42,950 bases of DNA from an uncultured Pseudomonadota bacterium (GTDB taxonomy: Bacteria > Myxococcota_A > UBA796 > UBA9615). The DNA is taken from positions 1-42,950 of the forward strand of contig CALAGR010000349.1 in NCBI GenBank assembly GCA_937891735.1, read 5' to 3'. The first letter of the stretch is position 1. Every line of letters begins with the position of its first letter. A program made the translations under genes and the position numbers. Shown piece after piece: positions 37,953 to 42,950 of this stretch. The notes beneath the pieces were generated by a model. It did not search any database. It was not told where the DNA came from and saw only the letters and a program-made list of their open reading frames with translations.

Positions 37953-38025
37953 AGACACCGCAGACTCTAGGATTCTGCCCGATTCCTCGGAGAATGCGTC
38001 GGTCAGTGCCACAGCCAGTCGCCCC

Positions 38026-38181
38026 CTACGCTCCCCGCCGCAGCTCCACCACCGCCCCCCGCACCCTCGGCTCCCCGATCGCCGGCACCAGCTTGATCGC
38101 CGCCTTCAGCGGCTGCGCGTCCGGGTCGGTGTAGACGCCCCGCAGCCCCAGGCTGTGCCCGACGAGCACCTCGACCGCGTC
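38026..38181 (-). pseudogene. Truncated tyrosine integrase, 3' end only
   Basis: A 51-residue C-terminal fragment with the classic end of a phage-type tyrosine recombinase: AVEVLVGHSLGLRGVYTD, with the catalytic His in LVGHS and the nucleophile Tyr eight residues on, then KAAIKLVPAIG and a stop at 38026-38028. Reading back toward its N-terminus, the frame meets the left end of a DDE insertion sequence at about 38181, so the gene has lost its front half. It lies 2.5 kb from selC in an orientation that fits the integrase of an island that used this tRNA as its site. Confidence 0.8.
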
Positions 38182-38203
38182 GTGTCCCAAAACTCAGCCG
38201 GGC
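38177..38203 (+). repeat. Left 27-bp inverted repeat of the IS
   Basis: Exact reverse complement of 42875-42901. The inner 20 bases are TGTCCCAAAACTCAGCCGGG; the outer bases GCGTCG may be IS end or target. Confidence 0.9.
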
Positions 38204-38354
38204 CGATCTTGGCGGCGATCCGGGCACTTCGGCGGTCTTTGCGGCGTCCAGGAGCGCCGGTCGTCGCCCGGCAGTCGCCCCCCGGCGCCCGTGCCGGGCG
38301 TGGGCATGCCTGCGATCATGCGGATGTGCGGTCGAGCGCGGGAGGTCGGGACTG

Positions 38355-38616
38355 CTACGCCGCTTGGCGGTGGTAGAAGCTCAACATGCCGCCGAGCCGC
38401 TCTCGGCGCTCCACCGGGGCATCGCTGGGCGCCCCCAGCTCCCCCGACTCCACCCGGTCGATGAGCTCGTTCTCGAGCCCCTGGTGCGGGCGCTCAGCCT
38501 GGTAGTGCGCGACGTACTCGCGGACCGCTGTCCGGAGGTGGCCCTCGCCGAAGAGCACCATGCGGTCCAGACACTCGCTCTTGATCGAGAGCACGAAGCG
38601 CTCGGCGAACGCGTTG
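38355..38616 (-). pseudogene. DDE transposase, 3' fragment carrying the catalytic Glu
   Basis: The last 87 codons of the IS transposase, from NAFAERFVLSIKSECLDRMV to the stop at 38355 (ending MLSFYHRQAA). The Glu in NAFAERF is the last of the DDE triad. Reading upstream across 38616 enters the foreign element, giving an unrelated HSTTQS start. With the 5' fragment (41981-42807) the total is 1089 nt, 363 codons including stop, in frame. Confidence 0.88.
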
Positions 38617-38648
38617 GACTGAGTGGTCGAGTGCACCCGATGCGAAGG
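38614..38648 (+). other. Left att-like end of the serine-recombinase element
   Basis: TT core (38614-38615), 16-bp spacer, then the TGCACC..AT.CG.AGG half-site at 38632-38648. It is the inverted partner of the right end. Confidence 0.65.
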
Positions 38649-38668
38649 CTGAGCGTCGATGTTTCCGG

Positions 38669-38908
38669 GTGACCCATCCGTTCCACCCGTTGTTCGCCCG
38701 CGAGTTCGACCTGGTCAGCTACTCCCACTGCTGGGGTGACGACCGGGTTTTCTACGTCGACGAGACGGACCAGATCTGCTCGCTGCCTGCGCGCTGGACC
38801 AGCGCGGCGGCCGACGATCCGTTCGTGGTGGTGTCAGCAGGGCGCTCCCACTTCCGCGTCGCCGACCTGGTGGATCTGGTGGAGCTGGTTCGGGGGATGA
38901 GGCGATGA
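38669..38908 (+). CDS. DUF5372 family protein
   Basis: A 79-aa protein from GTG 38669. The pattern THPFHPLFAREFDLVSYSHC, WGDDRVFYVD, ICSLPARWTS, DPFVVVSAGRSHFRVADLVD matches DUF5372, a family found next to recombinase and HTH genes in mobile elements. It lies 53 bp inside the left element boundary. It may bind DNA near the element end, though its role is not known. Confidence 0.85.
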   Translation: MTHPFHPLFAREFDLVSYSHCWGDDRVFYVDETDQICSLPARWTSAAADDPFVVVSAGRSHFRVADLVDLVELVRGMRR

Positions 38909-38929
38909 GGGGCCGTCGGGTGTCAAGCA

Positions 38930-38963
38930 GATTTCGCCGCGAGTGTAAGCCTGATTTCGCCGC
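38930..38963 (+). repeat. Two-copy GATTTCGCCGC direct repeat
   Basis: GATTTCGCCGC at 38930-38940 and 38953-38963 (23-bp period), in the non-coding stretch between DUF5372 and the HTH gene. It could be a binding site for the HTH protein. Confidence 0.45.
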
Positions 38964-39057
38964 TAGCGCTCACGCGGCGCGCAGGTGGATCCGATGAATG
39001 ACACCATTTTGGCACCGACAACAGCGCTACCGCTGCCAATCAGACGGCACATCCCTC

Positions 39058-39086
39058 TTGACATGCCCCTCACCATAGGCGTAAAT
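39058..39086 (+). promoter_or_regulatory. Sigma-70-type promoter of the recombinase operon
   Basis: A perfect -35 TTGACA (39058-39063), 17-bp spacer, and a weaker -10 GTAAAT (39081-39086), followed 28 bp later by the HTH start (39115). A consensus -35 stands out in this GC-rich sequence. Confidence 0.6.
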
Positions 39087-39114
39087 GTCTTTACATCGAC
39101 TCAAGGAGACGCGG

Positions 39115-39582
39115 ATGCCCCGACAGAAACCCGATCCCAAGATGGAGAGCCTGCGTCAGCAGGGCTGCTTGCACCCGCACCCGGAGAAGGTCACCGACGA
39201 GGTCTTCGCCTCGAGCGAGTTCTTCGACCCACGCGACCTGTTGCAGGTCAAGTACGAGATGCTGCGCCGGGTCCGCGTGGACGGGGAGCCCGTCAGCCAC
39301 AGCGCGGCGCGCTTCGGGCTGTCGCGGCCGTCCTTCTACCAAGCGCAGAACGCGTTCAAGGAGGGCGGCCTTCCCGCGTTGTTGCCCAAGAAGCCAGGAC
39401 CGCGCCGGGCCCACAAGCTGTCCGAGGAGGTGGTGCAGGCGCTGCAGGAGGCGCTGGCGGAGCAGCCCGAACCGAGTCCGCAGGAGCTGGTGCGGCTGGT
39501 CGAGGAGCGCTTCGGCCTCTCAGTCCACCGACGCAGCATCGAGCGAGCGCTCGCGCGGCAGGAAAAAAAACGCCGACGATGA
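39115..39582 (+). CDS. Helix-turn-helix protein of the recombinase element
   Basis: A 155-aa protein, ATG 39115 with AAGGAG eight to nine bases upstream. A helix-turn-helix lies at about residues 57-80 (VSHSAARFGLSRPSFYQAQN), followed by PALLPKKPGPRRAHKLSEE and a second winged-like helix region (LVRLVEERFGLSVHRRSIER). This matches HTH proteins of recombinase modules. Its end has a run of eight A (39563-39570) before the stop (39580-39582), which overlaps the next start (39579). Confidence 0.85.
   Translation: MPRQKPDPKMESLRQQGCLHPHPEKVTDEVFASSEFFDPRDLLQVKYEMLRRVRVDGEPVSHSAARFGLSRPSFYQAQNAFKEGGLPALLPKKPGPRRAHKLSEEVVQALQEALAEQPEPSPQELVRLVEERFGLSVHRRSIERALARQEKKRRR
39563..39570 (+). promoter_or_regulatory. 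A8 slippery-sequence candidate
   Basis: Eight consecutive A read as A AAA AAA in the HTH frame near its 3' end. A -1 slip would continue in the frame of the next gene (EKK becomes KKTPTMSDQ) and fuse the HTH and the small protein. The run is rare in this GC-rich context. Frameshifting is a hypothesis. Confidence 0.4.
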
Positions 39583-39884
39583 GCGACCAGACCCACTGCG
39601 ATGCAGGCGATCGGAATGCGTCGGAGCATGTGGCCCGCTACGAGGCTCTCCGCAGCCGCGCTGTGGAGCACCACGTCCCCGCGGCGCGCGACGGGCTGGC
39701 CGTGCTGCTGCGCCAAGGCGTAGCGAACTGGATGGATGCGTGGTCGCACGTGTCGGTGCCGCCGACGCGAACAGCGCAGGAGAGGCGGCCGCGGCCATGG
39801 CCGTTGCGGGATGACGAAGGTGTCGAGGTGGTCCGCGTACTGGCCGCCATGGCGCTGGGCCACATCGAGGAGATGCACGCATGA
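39579..39884 (+). CDS. Small recombinase-associated protein
   Basis: A 101-aa protein, ATG 39579, overlapping the HTH stop by four bases (ATGA) and overlapping the recombinase ATG by four bases (39881-39884). Landmarks: EHVARYEALRSRAVEHHVPA, LAVLLRQGVANWMDAW and [18 protein letters not shown]. It is a small all-helical accessory protein of the element, possibly a recombination factor. The position suggests three co-translated proteins. Confidence 0.75.
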   Translation: MSDQTHCDAGDRNASEHVARYEALRSRAVEHHVPAARDGLAVLLRQGVANWMDAWSHVSVPPTRTAQERRPRPWPLRDDEGVEVVRVLAAMALGHIEEMHA

Positions 39885-41974
39885 CAGGGTCGGCCCATCA
39901 GAAGGTGACCGCCAACCACTTGCGACGCGATGCGTACCTGTATGTACGCCAGTCGACCGTACGGCAGGTCTTCGAGAACACCGAGAGCACTCGGCGCCAG
40001 TACGCCCTTCGCGAGCGGGCGGTGGCGATGGGCTGGCCCGTCGAGCGGGTGAACGTGATCGACTCGGACCTGGGGCAGTCCGGGGCATCGAGCGTCGATC
40101 GCCAGGGCTTCCAGAAGCTCGTGGGCGAGGTCGGCATGGGCCGCGCCGGCATCGTCCTTGGGCTCGAGGTCTCGCGCCTGGCCCGCAACTCCACCGACTG
40201 GCACCGGCTGCTGGAGATCTGCGCGCTGACCGACACGCTGATCCTCGACGAGGACGGTGTCTACAGCCCAAGCGACTTCAACGATCGGCTCCTGCTCGGC
40301 CTCAAGGGCACAATGAGCGAGGCGGAGCTCCATGTGATGCGCGCGCGACTGCGAGGCGGCATCCTCAACCAGGCACGCCGGGGCGCGCTGAAGACGCCTC
40401 TGCCGGTCGGCTTGGTGTACGACCCGGCGGGCAACGTGGCGCTCGATCCCGACAAGCAGGTCCGGCAGAGCATCGCGCACATGTTCGAGACCTTCCAGCG
40501 CACGGGCTCGGCCTCGGCCACGGTGAGGCATTTCCGCGAGCAGGGGCTGCGCTTCCCCCGCCGCCAGCGGTCCGGACCGCGCAAGGGCGAGCTTCTCTGG
40601 GAGCCGATGCGGCACTGGCGCGTGCTGCGCGTGCTGCACAACCCCCGCTACGCCGGCGCCTTCTTCTTCGGCCGCAGCCGCACCCGCAAGCGGCCCGGTG
40701 GCGGCGTCGCCATGGAGATGCTTCCGCGCGACGAGTGGACCGCGCTGCTACCCGACGCGCACCCCGGCTACATCGGCTGGGAGCAGTTCGAGGCAAACCT
40801 CAGACGGTTGCGGGACAACGCCCAGGCCAATGGCTCCGAGCGCCGCAAGAGCCCGCCGCGTGAAGGGCCGGCGCTGCTCCAGGGCTTCGTGGTCTGCGGC
40901 GTGTGCGGCCAGCGGATGACGGTCCGGTATCACACCCGCAAGGACAGGCAGTGGCCCGAGTACGTCTGCCAGAGAAAGGGCATCGAGACGGCGGGGGCCA
41001 AGTGTCAGACCATTCCGGGGTCGGGCGTCGATCAGGCCATCGGAGAGCTGCTCGTCGAGACCGTCACCCCCATGACTCTGGAGGTCGCGCTCCAGGTCCA
41101 GGCAGCACTCGAAGCGCGCGCCAACGAGGCCGATGCCCTGCGGCGCCAGCGGGTGGAACGTGCGCGCTACGAAGCCGACCTGGCCCGCCGCCGCTTCATG
41201 GAGACCGATCCGGGCAACCGCCTTGTCGTCGATGTGCTCGAGGCGGAATGGAATGAAAAGCTGCGCGCGCTCCACGATGCGCAAGAGGAGTTCGAGCATC
41301 GTCGAGCCCAAGACCACCAGGAGCTCAGCGAGGAGCAGCGCCAACAGATCGTCGCGCTGGCCACCGACTTCCCCCGACTGTGGCACGACCCGAAGACGCC
41401 TCAACGCGAGCGCAAACGGATGGTGCGCTTGCTCATCGAGGACGTCACGCTGACCAAGGGGGACGAGATCGCCGTGGGGGTGCGCTTTCGCGGTGGGGTC
41501 ACCCAGAGCATCTCGCTCCCCCTCGCCCAGAACGCATGGCAGCTTCGCCAGACATCGGCGCAGATCATCGCCGAGATCGACGTCCTGCTCGACGACCACA
41601 CCGAGGCGCGGATCGCCGAGATCCTCAACGAGCGCGGTCGCGTCTCCGGCGAGGGCAAGCCCTTCCGCGCCGCCCTCGTGCAGCGCCTACGGCGTGACTA
41701 CGCGCTCAAGACGCGATACGACCGGCTGCGCGACGCCGGCATGCTCACGCTGACCGAGATCGCTGAGCTCCTCGGTGTCTCGCCCAGCACGGCGAAGGTA
41801 TGGCGCCGCCGCGGCCTGCTTCTGGCTCACGCGTACAACGACAAGAACGAGTGCCTGTACGAACACCCCGGAGACGGGCCCCCGGTCAAGACCCAGGGTA
41901 GAAAGCTCTCAGAACGACGGCGTTTCCTCGCGGTCACGTCGAACCCTACGAATGAGGTGCAGTGTGAAGCGTAG
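39881..41974 (+). CDS. Large serine recombinase
   Basis: A 697-aa site-specific recombinase. The N-terminal resolvase domain (residues ~15-160) carries the catalytic Ser in [15 protein letters not shown] and Arg-rich [15 protein letters not shown]. The recombinase domain and an HNPRYAG motif follow, then a zinc-ribbon (CGVCGQRM...YVCQRKG...KCQ), a coiled region around residues 400-480 and a late MerR-like helix-turn-helix ([20 protein letters not shown]). It ends at 41974, right inside the element's right end; the stop-proximal codons also hold the right half-site. Likely catalyses the TT-core insertion and excision. Confidence 0.93.
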   Translation: MTGSAHQKVTANHLRRDAYLYVRQSTVRQVFENTESTRRQYALRERAVAMGWPVERVNVIDSDLGQSGASSVDRQGFQKLVGEVGMGRAGIVLGLEVSRLARNSTDWHRLLEICALTDTLILDEDGVYSPSDFNDRLLLGLKGTMSEAELHVMRARLRGGILNQARRGALKTPLPVGLVYDPAGNVALDPDKQVRQSIAHMFETFQRTGSASATVRHFREQGLRFPRRQRSGPRKGELLWEPMRHWRVLRVLHNPRYAGAFFFGRSRTRKRPGGGVAMEMLPRDEWTALLPDAHPGYIGWEQFEANLRRLRDNAQANGSERRKSPPREGPALLQGFVVCGVCGQRMTVRYHTRKDRQWPEYVCQRKGIETAGAKCQTIPGSGVDQAIGELLVETVTPMTLEVALQVQAALEARANEADALRRQRVERARYEADLARRRFMETDPGNRLVVDVLEAEWNEKLRALHDAQEEFEHRRAQDHQELSEEQRQQIVALATDFPRLWHDPKTPQRERKRMVRLLIEDVTLTKGDEIAVGVRFRGGVTQSISLPLAQNAWQLRQTSAQIIAEIDVLLDDHTEARIAEILNERGRVSGEGKPFRAALVQRLRRDYALKTRYDRLRDAGMLTLTEIAELLGVSPSTAKVWRRRGLLLAHAYNDKNECLYEHPGDGPPVKTQGRKLSERRRFLAVTSNPTNEVQCEA

Positions 41975-41979
41975 CCCTT
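41945..41979 (+). other. Right att-like end of the serine-recombinase element
   Basis: The inverted half-site CCTACGAATGAGGTGCA (41945-41961), 16-bp spacer, and TT core (41978-41979). It lies within the last codons of the recombinase. Confidence 0.65.
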
Positions 41980-41980
41980 G

Positions 41981-42807
41981 AGGTTTGGACTCCTCGCGGG
42001 CAGGAGGAGGCACTTGGCTCCGCAGTCCAGGAGCATCGAGCGAAACGCCTTTGTGTACAGCGGGTCGCGGTCCAGGATCAGATGCCGGATCCCGCAGAGA
42101 AACCCGTCCTCGACATCGGTCAGGTTCCTCGCCACCTGCCTCATCCACGCCCCGGCCGGTGTCGCCGTGATCCCGGCGATGTGGACCTCCCGGGTCTTCA
42201 GCTTCATCACGAAGAAGACGCAGTAGCGCACCAGGCCGTGGGCGGTCACCACCTCGACGGTGAAGAAGTCGGCAGCCGCGATCGCCTCCCAGTGGGCCTT
42301 CAGGAACGTGCTCCAGCGGATCCGGCGACCCCGCTCCGGCGCCGGCTCGATACCGTGGTCCGCCAGGATCCGCTGGATGGTGCTTCGTCCGACCTCGTGC
42401 CCAACGTGGCGCATGGCGCCGCGGATCCTGGTGTAGCCCCAGGTCGGGTTGTCTTCCGCCATTCGCACGACGAGGGCCGCGATGTCCACCTTGGTCCTCG
42501 GTCGACCGCATCCCCGCTTCTTGGAGCCGTCGTACTTTCGCGCGACCAGGGTCCGGTACCAGCGCAGGATCGTCTCTGGTGTCACGAGCCCAGCGAGCAG
42601 GTCGAGCTGCTCTCGGCAGAGCCTCTTGCCCTTGACCGCGAGCCTGCGCCGTTGATCATCCGTGAGCCGCAGACGCCGACCACCGAGCTGGTCCCGGAGG
42701 ATCCGGTTCTCTTCGAGCAGGTACTCGATCGCGTTCTGCGACTGCCGGTTCATCCAGCCGGAGAACATCAGCACCAGGAACTGGACAGTGAGGGGGAGCT
42801 GGCTCAT
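41981..42807 (-). pseudogene. DDE transposase, 5' fragment carrying the first two catalytic Asp
   Basis: The first ~275 codons of the IS transposase, ATG 42807. A helix-turn-helix N-terminus ([19 protein letters not shown]) is followed by [20 protein letters not shown] and the rve integrase-core domain. The first Asp is in [11 protein letters not shown], and the second in [14 protein letters not shown]. The frame then runs to LLPARSPNL and into foreign sequence at 41980. The missing Glu part is 38355-38616. The family is an IS3/IS481-like integrase-core type; exact family is not determined. Confidence 0.88.
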
Positions 42808-42874
42808 GCCCTGAGCGTCGCCCAGGAGTCGAACACCGGCAACGAGGAGCGTCTCACAGAACGATGGACGTCGA

Positions 42875-42901
42875 GCCCGGCTGAGTTTTGGGACACGACG
42901 C
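42875..42901 (+). repeat. Right 27-bp inverted repeat of the IS
   Basis: Exact reverse complement of 38177-38203. The remaining 49 bp to the right edge (42902-42950) are outside the IS. They read on the plus strand as [11 protein letters not shown] and have no firm assignment. Confidence 0.9.
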
Positions 42902-42950
42902 CGTGGAGCTGGTTTCGTCCGTGCTCGGCGCAGACCCCCGCGGCTCGCTC

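Larger units (their letters stand above)
38616..41979 (+). mobile_element. Compact serine-recombinase element inserted in the IS transposase
   Basis: A 3364-bp insertion with boundaries set by the interrupted transposase. The TT at 38614-38615 and 41978-41979 (within TTG) is shared by both junctions. At each end, 16 bp inward from the TT, there is a matching inverted 17-bp half-site (38632-38648 and 41945-41961, 13 of 17 identical: TGCACC..AT.CG.AGG). It encodes DUF5372, an HTH protein, a small protein and a large serine recombinase, with no cargo gene. The recombinase ends 3 bp before the right TT. Confidence 0.85.
38177..42901 (-). mobile_element. DDE insertion sequence, split by a serine-recombinase element
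   Basis: The element has perfect 27-bp inverted ends at 38177-38203 and 42875-42901 (core TGTCCCAAAACTCAGCCGGG). It holds one transposase on the minus strand, now in two pieces (41981-42807 and 38355-38616). Without the 3.36-kb insert the IS would be about 1.36 kb. The left end lies inside the integrase remnant. An exact target duplication could not be found, because the sequence next to both ends is alike in inverted orientation. The 38204-38354 stretch is non-coding IS interior. Confidence 0.85.

Noticed and set aside
38985-39578. Extension of the small recombinase-associated gene upstream to 38985
   Set aside because: The upstream part overlaps the HTH gene in another frame and is a GC shadow; the ATG at 39579 fits the overlap. 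A frameshift fusion is considered separately.

Overview
The window is a very GC-rich bacterial chromosome segment. Several features point to a Myxococcota-type (former deltaproteobacterial) genome: a 2.2-kb-residue surface protein with MopE-type Cys/Asp repeats and a MYXO-CTERM-like tail, DDDDSA-rich exported proteins, and a prkA-yeaH-spoVR operon. This is inferred from protein content; no rRNA is present to prove it.

Layout. (1) 1-6.5 kb, plus strand: housekeeping genes, namely a TPR-like protein (cut by the window edge), a GNAT acetyltransferase, a small membrane protein, an RlmI-type rRNA methyltransferase, a CoA-type Nudix hydrolase, TtcA, Aat and a HAD-GNAT fusion. (2) 6.5-13.4 kb: an ECF sigma factor, a flavin reductase, phenylalanine hydroxylase, and a coupled pair of a 1289-aa membrane ATPase-like protein and an MscS channel. 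(3) 13.7-20.7 kb: a DUF5989 peptide, a PNPOx-like protein, then prkA-yeaH-spoVR followed by two coupled genes (a hypothetical and a YbjN-type lipoprotein). (4) 20.7-25.1 kb: radC divergent from a membrane protein/AidB-like dehydrogenase pair, with six phased GTGTCCGG sites between them; a J-like protein; an inositol-monophosphatase-family enzyme. (5) 25.4-33.4 kb: an exported-protein cluster made of a gene broken by an in-frame TAA, a DDDDSA lipoprotein and the giant FG-GAP/MopE/MYXO-CTERM-like protein. (6) 33.4-35.5 kb: an alpha-oxoamine synthase, a small TfoX-like protein and the selenocysteine tRNA gene (selC).

(7) From selC to the right edge the sequence looks like a genomic island. Immediately 3' of selC lies a three-gene operon of unknown function, then the 3' remnant of a tyrosine integrase. 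The integrase is broken by a DDE insertion sequence with 27-bp inverted ends. That IS is in turn broken by a compact 3.36-kb serine-recombinase element (DUF5372, HTH protein, small protein, large serine recombinase). The serine element's ends can be placed to the base: it inserted at a TT dinucleotide, its ends carry symmetric half-sites, and removing it restores a 362-codon transposase frame. These nested insertions, the phased operator array, the coupled ATPase/MscS pair and the orphan three-gene operon are the least ordinary parts of the window.
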